Shown one piece after another: positions 16,030-24,308 of a stretch of DNA of 64,000 bases (the first letter of the stretch is position 1; each line of letters begins with the position of its first letter). The notes beneath the pieces are model-generated. The model was not told where the DNA came from. It made no database searches and worked only from the letters and a program-made list of their open reading frames with translations. The position numbers and the translations under genes were made by a program. This stretch comes from Natronocalculus amylovorans (GTDB taxonomy: Archaea > Halobacteriota > Halobacteria > Halobacteriales > Haloferacaceae). The DNA lies in assembly GCF_023638035.1 (NCBI RefSeq), contig NZ_JAKRVX010000006.1, forward strand, positions 1-64,000, in the 5' to 3' direction.

Positions 16030-16085
16030 TCCCGAGATGGGAAAACTCACCCGTGGAGTCGAACCACTGCTCTCGATCGGAGAGT
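16030..16085 (-). ncRNA. tRNA-like leader element, copy 3
   Basis: Minus strand: ACTCTCC (16085-16079) can pair at 6 of 7 positions with GGTGAGT (16051-16045), enclosing AGTGG-TTCGACT-CCACG (4-bp core stem). It is followed by a hairpin TCCC-ATCTC-GGGA (16042-16030) eight bases before the ATG. Stem sequences differ from copies 1 and 2 but pairing is mostly kept, for example GTGAG with CTC against GTGGG with CCC, which supports a real RNA structure. Confidence 0.55.
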
Positions 16086-16157
16086 TGAGCCCCACACAGC
16101 GTGTGTGCTCAGAATGAGTGTGAATAACGTGACTAGGGAACGATTGTGGCGAGAAAT

Positions 16158-18068
16158 CTAGTTTCCAGCCTCCGCGAATGGGTTGTTCGAGCCGTCGTTA
16201 TGACGGCATTGTTCTGCGTAGAACGAGATATCAAACTCGACGGAGTCTGACTGGACTTCATTCTTCACATCAGTTGGGAGCCACCATTCGAAGCCGAGAC
16301 AGCGGGTCAAGAATGGCGGGTAACAGTCACGCTCGTCAGTGAATTCGTTTGCGTCAAGTGGAACGCCTTCTGCAAGCACTTCGAGCACTTCCCTGAGTGT
16401 TCCTTCTGCAATTACCTGTTCACCGAGGACGACCTGTGCAATCTGCGAGAAAATGATTGACAGATCAACACTCGCTGGTGCTTCGTAATACAGTTTGACA
16501 CCAGTTTCATCGTCTGATTCGAACTCACCAACCCCTTCTGATGCAATACTAAGCAGTGTCGTGCGTGCAAGTCCTGTTTGTGAGACTTGTTCTAATCCGA
16601 AACCGATCGACACGATCGTGATGTCTGTGTCATCTTTAATTTCATCTGCAACAGCCACTGTATCAGCTGCCGCAGTAGTATTGTTGACATCAGACATGGC
16701 GATGAGTTTGTCATTGCGTGACCAGTCTTGCCATGTACTGTAGCTTGGGAATCCAGATTCACCGCTTGAATCTGCATCTGCCTCATCGTTATCGTCGACA
16801 TTTTCAGACTCATACGACCACGTTGGAGCACCATCCCCAAGCACAATCATAATCTGGCGGCGGCCATTTACTTGCCCATCTTCGAGCATTTGCCGACCAC
16901 CGTAGAGCCCTGCACCAATATTCGTACCAGAGATACCGAATGGCGTGTCGTCAGGGTCAAATGGTGCTGAGCTTCCATCGTCTTGTCCAAACGTGTACGA
17001 CTCGATCGCGTCGATGTCATTATTAAGCGTCGTTAGGTCGCTTGCATCGGTGAGCGGGAATTCCAACTCATCGATGCCACCGAATTTGACCAGTCCAAGT
17101 CGATCGTCCTCGCCAGTACCATCAATATCGGTTCTGAGGTTTGCAGCAAGCTGCTTGATCGCCTCTCTGGCTTCGAAGATACGGGAACCCTCATCTTGGC
17201 TATCGAGACTCCGATCCCCTGGATTCTCTAAATCATACGTCATCGAGCCCGACACATCAAGCACAAGCGCTATATCGATCGGTTTGCCATCTTCTCGCTC
17301 ATCAAAGATGTTGTTACAGTTTTCGTCGTACCAGACGCGAGCCTTGATTGCATCCGCAAGCTGTCCACCCCAGTCTCCATCAACGTTGTAGTAGAGTGCT
17401 TCACCATTTGCATTTTCCGCAAAGAACGTTGGATCGTCATCCGGAAGCGCTGAATCGTCTGCAGTGTTGGTCGCACCTAATTGATCAAGCCGTACTTGTT
17501 CTGGGTCGTTGACACCGTTGCTTGCGTTTCGACGAAGTCCACCGCCAAGCCAAACGTAGGCAGGGTTATCGAAGAGGTGCATACTGATTGTTGCTTCTCC
17601 GTAATCCCCCGGCTTGACATCGTGAAGTTGGAAGAGTGGGAAGCCAGCATCAGTGAGCTCATCGCGCTCGAAACCAGCGAACTCACCGTCATCATCAACA
17701 CCAACATTTGCGGATTCGACCCATGGTGTTGGATCAATCACATTGCCTCGCCGTGGAACCTGATCTAATACGTACGTGCCTGGATAGTCCGGTAGCTCTT
17801 TGACTTCAACATCAGGGTTGTACGGGCCATCAGGATCGTTGTAGATCCGCTGGAGCTCTTCAAGCCGGCCCGGGCCACCTTCGTAGGTAATTCGGTAGTC
17901 CATCTTGAGATCGACCTCACCAGCGGTGATCGTGTTTCCGTCAAAGCTCTCACTGTCGCTGAAGAACGCAGTCGTTCCGAGCCCTGCACCTGCTGAAGCG
18001 ATACCGACGGCACCAAGACCACCGAGAACCTTCCGCCGCGAAATTTTGAAATTATTATTTTTTGTCAT
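16158..18068 (-). CDS. SipW-class exported protein with an inserted von Willebrand A domain
   Basis: 636 aa. N-terminus: ISRRKVLGG, then GTTAFFSDSESFDGN (mature start near F36). The cluster scaffold is split. The first half has VKPGDYGEA with DNPAYVWLGGG (150-177) and ends at ARVWYDENCNN (243-253). The second resumes at EQVIAEGTLREVLEVLAEG (550-568) and runs to CLGFEWWLPTDVKNEV and AEQCRHNDG (618-626). Between them (about 262-548) sits a vWA domain with a complete metal site: DVSGS (D271, S273, S275), T382 and D412. Such domains usually bind ligands through a metal ion, so this may be a tip or adhesive subunit (inference). It is second in the minus-strand run starting at 19028, 42 bases after the previous gene. 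Confidence 0.8.
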   Translation of the reverse strand: MTKNNNFKISRRKVLGGLGAVGIASAGAGLGTTAFFSDSESFDGNTITAGEVDLKMDYRITYEGGPGRLEELQRIYNDPDGPYNPDVEVKELPDYPGTYVLDQVPRRGNVIDPTPWVESANVGVDDDGEFAGFERDELTDAGFPLFQLHDVKPGDYGEATISMHLFDNPAYVWLGGGLRRNASNGVNDPEQVRLDQLGATNTADDSALPDDDPTFFAENANGEALYYNVDGDWGGQLADAIKARVWYDENCNNIFDEREDGKPIDIALVLDVSGSMTYDLENPGDRSLDSQDEGSRIFEAREAIKQLAANLRTDIDGTGEDDRLGLVKFGGIDELEFPLTDASDLTTLNNDIDAIESYTFGQDDGSSAPFDPDDTPFGISGTNIGAGLYGGRQMLEDGQVNGRRQIMIVLGDGAPTWSYESENVDDNDEADADSSGESGFPSYSTWQDWSRNDKLIAMSDVNNTTAAADTVAVADEIKDDTDITIVSIGFGLEQVSQTGLARTTLLSIASEGVGEFESDDETGVKLYYEAPASVDLSIIFSQIAQVVLGEQVIAEGTLREVLEVLAEGVPLDANEFTDERDCYPPFLTRCLGFEWWLPTDVKNEVQSDSVEFDISFYAEQCRHNDGSNNPFAEAGN

Positions 18069-18110
18069 GTGTATGAATGTAAATTGGTAGTGATCTATAC
18101 TGACAGAAGC

Positions 18111-19028
18111 CTATTCGCCGTCACCCTCGGTGAGATCATCATCGCCATTGCCATCCTCATCCCCTTCGACTGGATCTGCTTGTGGCGCGTTCGTGCTCAC
18201 GTTGTACTTTTCGAACGGGTTGTCATTGTGACGGCATTGTTCTGCGGCGAAGTCCACTGAACCAACAAACTGCGCGCCCTGAACTGCATTTCCTGGTGAG
18301 TCATCCTCACCGATTTCGAATATTTCTTCGGCAACTTCAACCTCTCCGCCGACATCTGCGCTGGTTGGGAGATAGAGGTCCACACAAAGTTCGACCGGTT
18401 CGCCCACTGGTGCCGCTTCAACGTCAGTCTCACATGGGAGGTGACAGTAGGTTGGGTTCTCACCACCGACCGCATGGACGAGGCCGCCTTCTTCGAATGC
18501 TTCTACAAGTTCTCCAAGTGTCCCAGTAAAGACGACCTCATCATCACCATTCTGATCAACAAGGGTCGCAACCGCGAGCATGTACTCTCCAAGTGTTCCG
18601 TCTGCGTCTACGTGCTGAACACCATTGTCGTTGCCAGAGCTCTCCTCAGCACCAAGGGTGATTTCAACAAATCCTGGGTTGTGCTTAACACAGATATCCC
18701 AGCAGTACTGGTAGCTGTCCCCAGGCTTTGCGTCCATGATGTTGAGGAACCCATCATTCAATTCAGCAGGTTCATTCTCGCTTCCGATCGCGTTGAAAGA
18801 GATCTCATCGGGGCCATCTCCACCTTGATCGACCAGTGTGGTCATCTGCGTTACTTCAAGCTCGAACTGGCCTGCAGTGATTGTGTTGTCTGTGAAGCTC
18901 TCTTCATCACTGAAGAACGCAGTGGTACCGAGTCCTGCACCTGCGGAGGCAACACCGACGGCTCCGAGACCGATGAGTACATTTCTGCGGGATAGTCCAA
19001 TTGTTGGGTTGGTATTGTCGTTTGACAT
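18111..19028 (-). CDS. SipW-class (TasA-like) exported structural protein with acidic tail
   Basis: 305 aa. N-terminus: LSRRNVLIG, a hydrophobic core, GTTAFFSDEESFTDN; mature start near F44. Core: AKPGDSYQYCWDICVKHNPGFVEITLG, TLGEYMLAVATL, TLGELVEAFEEGG, CHLPCETDV, ELCVDLYLPTSADVG and AEQCRHNDNPF at 262-272. After NPF a 33-residue acidic, disordered tail ends the protein (GDEDGNGDDD...). No extra domain, so it is among the simplest members and a fair candidate for a major repeating subunit. It is first in the minus-strand run of cluster genes. A hairpin sits just before its start (19039-19065). Confidence 0.75.
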   Translation of the reverse strand: MSNDNTNPTIGLSRRNVLIGLGAVGVASAGAGLGTTAFFSDEESFTDNTITAGQFELEVTQMTTLVDQGGDGPDEISFNAIGSENEPAELNDGFLNIMDAKPGDSYQYCWDICVKHNPGFVEITLGAEESSGNDNGVQHVDADGTLGEYMLAVATLVDQNGDDEVVFTGTLGELVEAFEEGGLVHAVGGENPTYCHLPCETDVEAAPVGEPVELCVDLYLPTSADVGGEVEVAEEIFEIGEDDSPGNAVQGAQFVGSVDFAAEQCRHNDNPFEKYNVSTNAPQADPVEGDEDGNGDDDLTEGDGE

Positions 19029-19507
19029 TGTTTATTGTTCGAAGCCGGTTATTCCGTGTCTTCGAGTACTTTCTCATCAGACTGGTTACAGTATAGTTAC
19101 GACTACCCATGACATCGCTAAACTCCTCAATCAAGCGTTCTAACGTGCCATACAACGATTATCATGGAGGTTCATACCAGTCGGATGGGTGCGTACAGTT
19201 CAATAATCAGACATGGCATGTAGGAACTACCACCAGAGGATGGCTGTGCAAACTGAATCGTTCGAGTGGGATACAACAACATACCATCTACAAGCCATTG
19301 AAAAAACAGACCGTGGGCCGATTGGCTGAAAAGTCAACGCAGTACACTGATTTGTCGACAGATGTGTTCGCGTACCAACTCGACTGCTATCGGCTGGAGA
19401 AACCGTCAGTATCGACAAGGGATCCATACATATACCCTACGGAGACCTGCTCTCAACTGTCTCATGTACGCAATAGACACTTGGAGGCACCCAAGGGAGG
19501 AAGATGA
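19029..19507. other. Divergent intergenic region, 479 bases
   Basis: Promoter region between the minus-strand run of cluster genes and the regulator at 19508. No gene is supported. Near the minus-strand start, TCGAAG (19039-19044) and CTTCGA (19060-19065) form a hairpin in the leader of the 305-aa gene. Near the other end GGAGG precedes the regulator start. I see no copy of the tRNA-like element here. Confidence 0.5.
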
Positions 19508-20026
19508 ATGAACATCTCAGAGCTACAGATTCACACGATCTTAGCAAACGAACGGCGACAAGTTGCACTTGATCAGCTTCGGATGGGACGTGGCCCGATC
19601 GCAGTTCGTGAACTATCACACTACATCGCAGAGGTTGAGTCTGGGCTGTCACCCCCACCGAAGCCGCTTCGAGAAAGCGTGTACAGTTCGCTCGTCCAGA
19701 CGCATCTTCCGACGCTGCATGAGGCCGGTGTAGTTGTGTACGACTGCGATCTCAAGGAGGTAACGCTATCTTCACATGCACGGAGTATTCAGGTCTATCA
19801 GGACATCTTTGCGATCGGAGAGTTCACATGGGCAGACCTGTACCGGGGTGTTGGGCTGGTGGGATTCCTCGCAATCCTTGGATCGTTACTTGATGCACCG
19901 GGCGTCTCTGTGATCGATCCGCTACTGTGGACAAGTTTCAGTCTCTTCTTGCTTGCAACCGTCAGCGTTTATCAGCTCTGGACGTACCGATTTTCGATTT
20001 ACAATCTCCTCTCCGAGCACCGCTAG
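19508..20026 (+). CDS. DUF7344-type winged-helix regulator with two membrane segments
   Basis: 172 aa; the start is chosen by GGAGG seven bases upstream (an out-of-frame ATG lies four bases earlier). ILANERRQVALDQL, VRELSHYIAEVE and ESVYSSLVQTHLPTLHEAGVVVYD form the winged helix; two hydrophobic segments follow (about 112-160), then a short positively charged tail. Same LANERR subtype as the regulator at 6381, and the two flank the exported-protein block at both ends, both oriented away from the subunit genes they neighbour. Probably a membrane-tethered transcription factor for the cluster (inference). Confidence 0.8.
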   Translation: MNISELQIHTILANERRQVALDQLRMGRGPIAVRELSHYIAEVESGLSPPPKPLRESVYSSLVQTHLPTLHEAGVVVYDCDLKEVTLSSHARSIQVYQDIFAIGEFTWADLYRGVGLVGFLAILGSLLDAPGVSVIDPLLWTSFSLFLLATVSVYQLWTYRFSIYNLLSEHR

Positions 20027-20189
20027 CCGGTCTATTATTCGTCGATAGCAGTTATCCGGAGCCACCGCTGGACGTTACTAAACAGTTCCTCATATCGGTC
20101 GATATCTTGTATCTGAAAATACGTCTCCGTTTTTGGCTGTTGGAATCAGCACGTATCAGCTCTTATTTCCAATCATCGCAGTTCAATTA

Positions 20190-20762
20190 TCAGGTCTCAA
20201 TCGCGTTCTTGTACGTCGATCGAAGATGGTACAGCGAAGAGAGACAGCCAATGATCGCAAACAGGGCAGCATACACGTAGCCAGAGACGAGCGCAAACGG
20301 CCATGCTCCGATGCTTGCTGCGACAACCGCCGCAAGAAACACTAACGAGAGCCCAAAATAATACTCGCCCCAGAGCAGTTCACCTTCTTGTGTCACTTCA
20401 AGGAACATATTGAGTTCACTTGCACCCGGTGAAAGCGCAACCGTACCTCGATTACGGTTGTATTCAATGAATCCATCGCGTGCAAGCTTTGGGAGGTGTG
20501 ATTGGTGAAGCGAGGTGTAAACGCGTTTGCGCTGATCATAGCTGACCTCAATCTCCGGTATTTCATTCTCCCACGCGGCAAGTTGGTGTGCAATATCTCG
20601 AACAGTTGCGGTTCCGTCATACTGTTTTAGATAACGGATAACCTCACGGCGACGACGATTGCTCAGCGCTTTCAAAATCGTATCCATTGAGTCCGGTTCG
20701 TGGATTTTAGTCGGACCACCTACTGTCTCGTGTGTCTGGGTTGTTGTTGATTTTGAAAGCAT
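20190..20762 (-). CDS. DUF7344-type winged-helix regulator with two membrane segments
   Basis: 190 aa from ATG 20762; the frame extends to 20831 but that part lacks family features. Winged helix: ALSNRRRREVIRYL, VRDIAHQLAAWENEIPE, QRKRVYTSLHQSHLPKLARDGFIEYNRNRG; then two hydrophobic segments (about 135-180). Same subtype as the 9865 regulator, with which it shares AAWEN and KRVYTSLxQSHLPKLA. It faces the 172-aa regulator tail to tail. It marks the right border of the cluster region. Confidence 0.82.
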   Translation of the reverse strand: MLSKSTTTQTHETVGGPTKIHEPDSMDTILKALSNRRRREVIRYLKQYDGTATVRDIAHQLAAWENEIPEIEVSYDQRKRVYTSLHQSHLPKLARDGFIEYNRNRGTVALSPGASELNMFLEVTQEGELLWGEYYFGLSLVFLAAVVAASIGAWPFALVSGYVYAALFAIIGCLSSLYHLRSTYKNAIET

Positions 20763-20959
20763 ATTCCCAAGATGGCTATGTACCAGCGAGTGTATAAGAT
20801 TAGGCAGCCATCTGTTGTGGATGGTCCTCATTGACGTTTTTATCGACGGTTGGAGAATATATGCTCATACTGCTCACCGATGCCAAAAGAAACGGATTGC
20901 ACTGCCTACGTACCCGTACGATGGTCATAACTACCCTGTATTGGGGACGACTGTGTACA

Positions 20960-21793
20960 ATGTTTCAGAGAGCACACGAGCTTGTCACAGTCACAAAAGA
21001 TCCACAATATACCGGCGCAAACCGATGTTTTCCATGCACTGTCGTCAATCTAATTATTGCCGCGACGATCGCAACATTGCTTGGTGTTTTTGTTCCCAGC
21101 CTCGGACTCGTCTTTTTTGCATTTGCAGTTGCGACGATCTGGCTTCGCGGCTATCTTATCCCAGGCACCCCAGAGCTGACAAAGCAGTATTTTCCAGAGT
21201 GGCTTCTTCGCTGGTTTGGAAAAGCACCACCGAAGCCAACCGCTGCAGATGTCGACCCGGGCGAGTATCTCCAGCAACATGCGTTCATTGTTGAGGATGA
21301 AGCGATCGATGATTTGGTTATCAATCCAATCATCAAAGAGGACTGGTGGGTTCGAGTTGCAGATCTGAGTGCGGAGCAGTCGGACAAAGCGGCACTCTCA
21401 CAGTTTTCGGATCTTCCCGCATCTGAGCTCACGCTGGGGTGGGAAGATGATGCATACGTTGCCCGGATTGATGAGGAGCGGATCGGATCATGGGAATCAC
21501 GATCGGCATTTGTTGCAGATATGGCCGCACATCGCGTGTTTGCAAGCCAAACTACAGACTGGGATCGCCTCTTTGTTGCACAGCGAGCAGAGATCGTCGG
21601 TGCATTTAGACTCTTTATTGAGCAGTGTCCAACGTGTGAAGGAACGGTCACGATGGATCAGGATGTTGTCGAATCCTGCTGTTTCAGATACGATGTGATT
21701 GCGGGAACCTGCCAAGGCTGTGGCGACCGGCTGTTTGAACTTCGTGTCGATCTCGAACAAGAGCAAGAGCAAGAACAACCGATAGACGTCTAG
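20960..21793 (+). CDS. Membrane protein with C-terminal zinc ribbon, function unknown
   Basis: 277 aa from ATG 20960 (the open frame continues upstream but that part looks random). Residues 1-70: a CFPC pair followed by two hydrophobic segments (VNLIIAATIATLLG and LVFFAFAVATIWLRGYL). A long hydrophilic cytoplasmic part follows. Near the C-terminus CPTC and CQGC form a probable zinc ribbon, with two further cysteines (SCC) between. The tail is Glu/Gln rich. I do not recognise a named family, though the layout is typical of conserved haloarchaeal proteins. It is convergent with mptE, overlapping it by four bases. Confidence 0.65.
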   Translation: MFQRAHELVTVTKDPQYTGANRCFPCTVVNLIIAATIATLLGVFVPSLGLVFFAFAVATIWLRGYLIPGTPELTKQYFPEWLLRWFGKAPPKPTAADVDPGEYLQQHAFIVEDEAIDDLVINPIIKEDWWVRVADLSAEQSDKAALSQFSDLPASELTLGWEDDAYVARIDEERIGSWESRSAFVADMAAHRVFASQTTDWDRLFVAQRAEIVGAFRLFIEQCPTCEGTVTMDQDVVESCCFRYDVIAGTCQGCGDRLFELRVDLEQEQEQEQPIDV

Positions 21794-22485
21794 TCAAACG
21801 TTTCCTCCGATAAATCCAATAAGATGTCTCGGTTTGCGTCCAGTACCGAAAACCGCTCACCACGTCGGTTCTCCAACCAGTAGAGGAGTTTCTCAGCCCA
21901 CGCGAGCTTTTGTGCTTTCATGTTGTCAACGGTTGGGTCATCAAACTCCCATCCAACAAATATCAACTCCGATGCACCAAATGCATCGGCGAGAAATGCT
22001 GCCCGATCGCCATCGGTGAAGCCACCAAAATTGTCTACTGTCTCGATCGGGGCTGCTTGGGTTGTTGTGAGTACGTTCGATCGGTCCGCTGTCGGAAACC
22101 ACGACTGAATCGCAGGGATGTTATCTCCATGCGCATGTGCAGCAACGATCGTTCCCTCGTGTGTCAACTCGGCTGCAGTATCGTTGTTTTTATCCAGGTC
22201 TGTGACCATGATATCGACCGCATAGCCTGCCTCACGAACGACATCTGCCGCTGTTGAGGCTGCAATAGTCACGTCCGCACCAGAGACGCGCTCTACAGTG
22301 TCAGTCAGTGAAGGTGCCGCGCCAACGATCGCAACGGTCTGCCCATTGATACCCGAGAGCCGATCGAGATCAAATGCCTGAGCGTACTCGGCTGCAACAT
22401 CGCGCGCCCGCTCATCAGCTGCGCGATCGAAGCCGAAATCACGCAGGATTTCTTCATACACCGGTTCCCATGTTTCAAATTTCAT
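21790..22485 (-). CDS. mptE: 6-hydroxymethyl-7,8-dihydropterin pyrophosphokinase, archaeal MptE type
   Basis: 231 aa from ATG 22485 (MKFETWEPVYEEILRDFGF), the usual start of this DUF115-type family. It has AIVGAAPSL, a nucleotide-binding loop, VTDLDKN, AHAHGDNI and FGGFTDGDRAAFLA. The enzyme adds diphosphate to 6-hydroxymethyldihydropterin, the step before dihydropteroate synthase in folate or methanopterin-type cofactor synthesis. It overlaps the end of folP by 11 bases on the same strand, so the two consecutive pathway enzymes are translationally coupled. Confidence 0.85.
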   Translation of the reverse strand: MKFETWEPVYEEILRDFGFDRAADERARDVAAEYAQAFDLDRLSGINGQTVAIVGAAPSLTDTVERVSGADVTIAASTAADVVREAGYAVDIMVTDLDKNNDTAAELTHEGTIVAAHAHGDNIPAIQSWFPTADRSNVLTTTQAAPIETVDNFGGFTDGDRAAFLADAFGASELIFVGWEFDDPTVDNMKAQKLAWAEKLLYWLENRRGERFSVLDANRDILLDLSEETFD

Positions 22486-23626
22486 ACGACTCAGTGAGCT
22501 GTGCGGCGACGTACTGAAGCGCACTGCTTTCGGCGGTGATCGCGTCTGCAAACCGATCGACTGCACCGTCGGTTCCAATCACAAGGATTGAGTCGCTACG
22601 ATCGCCCGTTACAACAGCGACACCACTCGCATCCGCAGCGGTTGTTAGCGCAGGGCGATTGTCACTCGATACTCCTTCCAACTCAAACACACGCGTGACG
22701 CTCTGTGCTGCGGCTGTTTCGTCGCCACCAATCCGATCGAGATGACGGCCAGCCTCCCGTGGCGTTGTAATATCCAGCTCTTCAACTGACAGGTCGGACC
22801 GCGAAGAGCTGACTCGATCACGAGCAAACTCAGCACCGATGAGTGCTGCATCCTTCGTCTCTCGAACGTCGTGGGTTCGGATCACGTGTGCACCACGTTC
22901 GACAGCCATCGAGGTTGCAGCAAGCGAGACCGCAAGGGCATCCTCTGTCCCTCTGCCTGCGACCGATCGCAAGAAGTTCTTCCGGTTAATTGAGACCAAG
23001 ATTGGAAGCCCATAGCCACGGAACTCACGAAGCCTGTGGAAGGTTTCCTGATCGTCTTCGATCGTCTTCTCCTCGCTCCACCCACCGAAGGCGGGGTCAA
23101 CGATCGTCTTGTCAGTGAGACCATTCAACTCAAGCGCATCATAAATATCATCGACCGCTTCAATTGCACCAGGGCGCTTAAGATCCGGTGGTGAGGCCAT
23201 CTTTGCAACGGCAACATCGTACTCACGACAGATCTCCGGCATCTTCGGATCGGCAAAGCCACAGATGTCGTTTACCATATCAAACCCACGAGAGAGTGCT
23301 GCATCTGCAACCTCATGATAGCGTGTTTCGATCGAGAACACAGCATCTCCGGAGACGCTTTCGATCGTTTCAATTGCAGTATCGAGCCGCTCAAGCTCTT
23401 CGTCAGCCGTGAGTACCTCGAATTTTTTATTCGCGGATTCAAGCCCGACATCAACAATGTCTGCACCCTCATCAATCAGCTCTCGATCGACATATTCTGC
23501 CGCCTCACCCGGGTTATCAAACACACTTGGTTTGTATGGCGATTCGTCAGAAACGTTGAGTACACCCATAATTCGCGGGGGGTATTCATCACCAATGCCC
23601 AACCCTGCAGCGTCCACGTTTCGCAT
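22475..23626 (-). CDS. folP: Dihydropteroate synthase
   Basis: 383 aa from ATG 23626 (MRNVDAAGLGIGDEYPPRIMGVLNVS); an ATG nine codons earlier is possible. It has the pterin-site signatures IMGVLNVSDESP, GADIVDVGLES, VNDICGF and ISINRKNFL-type sequence (LVSINRKNFL), and IRTHDV near the end of the core barrel. About 100 extra C-terminal residues after the barrel form a second small domain, known from haloarchaeal homologues. It joins p-aminobenzoate to the pterin diphosphate made by MptE. First gene of the folP-mptE operon. Confidence 0.88.
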   Translation of the reverse strand: MRNVDAAGLGIGDEYPPRIMGVLNVSDESPYKPSVFDNPGEAAEYVDRELIDEGADIVDVGLESANKKFEVLTADEELERLDTAIETIESVSGDAVFSIETRYHEVADAALSRGFDMVNDICGFADPKMPEICREYDVAVAKMASPPDLKRPGAIEAVDDIYDALELNGLTDKTIVDPAFGGWSEEKTIEDDQETFHRLREFRGYGLPILVSINRKNFLRSVAGRGTEDALAVSLAATSMAVERGAHVIRTHDVRETKDAALIGAEFARDRVSSSRSDLSVEELDITTPREAGRHLDRIGGDETAAAQSVTRVFELEGVSSDNRPALTTAADASGVAVVTGDRSDSILVIGTDGAVDRFADAITAESSALQYVAAQLTESYEI

Positions 23627-23691
23627 ATCTAAATAGACGGTCGGCAGACACATAGACCGTCCGGTATCGGCGACACAGCAAGTCACGCGCT

Positions 23692-23699
23692 TTTTATTA
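23692..23699 (+). promoter_or_regulatory. TATA box, leaderless promoter
   Basis: TTTTATTA centred 26 bases before the ATG at 23721, the spacing that gives a transcript starting at or next to the start codon. Confidence 0.6.
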
Positions 23700-23720
23700 G
23701 TACAGCCATTACCTGCCCGT

Positions 23721-24308
23721 ATGAGCAAAGTAAGCGTCGGGCTTCGTGGATGGCGCTTCGAGGAGTCAGAAATCTTCGCTGAGGATGGGACCTTCAAGCC
23801 GCTGGAGGAGATTCCACTCGATCCACGACAACGACTCGTTCGGCTAACCACACTAATGGACAAGCCGTGTGATGCCTGCTATCTTGAGCACGGTAATGAG
23901 AACATTCGCCGCTGTCGTGAGGCAGCGATCGTGTATGGTGAGCCAATGGGTGAGGTGATTCTCTGTGCACAACATGAGCCGGACTTCATGTATTGGTATC
24001 AACACGAAGACGGGAGCCAGTTCCGTGGCGAAGAGGAGTTTGCTGATGCGTTCCACGAGTGGTACGCAGCAGGGAACCGATCGCCGGCGGAGTATGGCAC
24101 CGTTGAGCATGTCGATACAGACCCGGACGATCTCCCAACACCTCCCGGTCCAGAGGAGATCTACGCCGAGCTACAGGAAGACTACGAGCCACGGCGAATC
24201 GATCTCCGTCAGTACGATGATGAGCCAAAAGGTGACGAGTGCGAGCCGTTAACAGACGAAGATCTTGATGGACTTGATCTCGGGACACAGTACCCAAGCA
24301 AGAAATGA
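23721..24308 (+). CDS. Conserved haloarchaeal protein with Cys/His cluster, function unknown
   Basis: 195 aa. The N-terminal 90 residues contain CDACYLEH, RRCREA and LCAQHEPDF, i.e. C-x2-C, C and C-x2-H, which looks like a zinc site. The C-terminal half is acidic and proline-rich and looks unstructured. I do not recognise a functional family. It overlaps trmJ by four bases (ATGA) and leads an apparent operon with trmJ and tmcA, so a link with RNA modification or translation is possible from context alone. Confidence 0.72.
   Translation: MSKVSVGLRGWRFEESEIFAEDGTFKPLEEIPLDPRQRLVRLTTLMDKPCDACYLEHGNENIRRCREAAIVYGEPMGEVILCAQHEPDFMYWYQHEDGSQFRGEEEFADAFHEWYAAGNRSPAEYGTVEHVDTDPDDLPTPPGPEEIYAELQEDYEPRRIDLRQYDDEPKGDECEPLTDEDLDGLDLGTQYPSKK

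Noticed and set aside
3251-20762. Treating the exported-protein locus as a mobile element or provirus
   Set aside because: I found no integrase, transposase, terminal repeats, or virion or replication genes. The two tRNA genes in the window are far away and intact.
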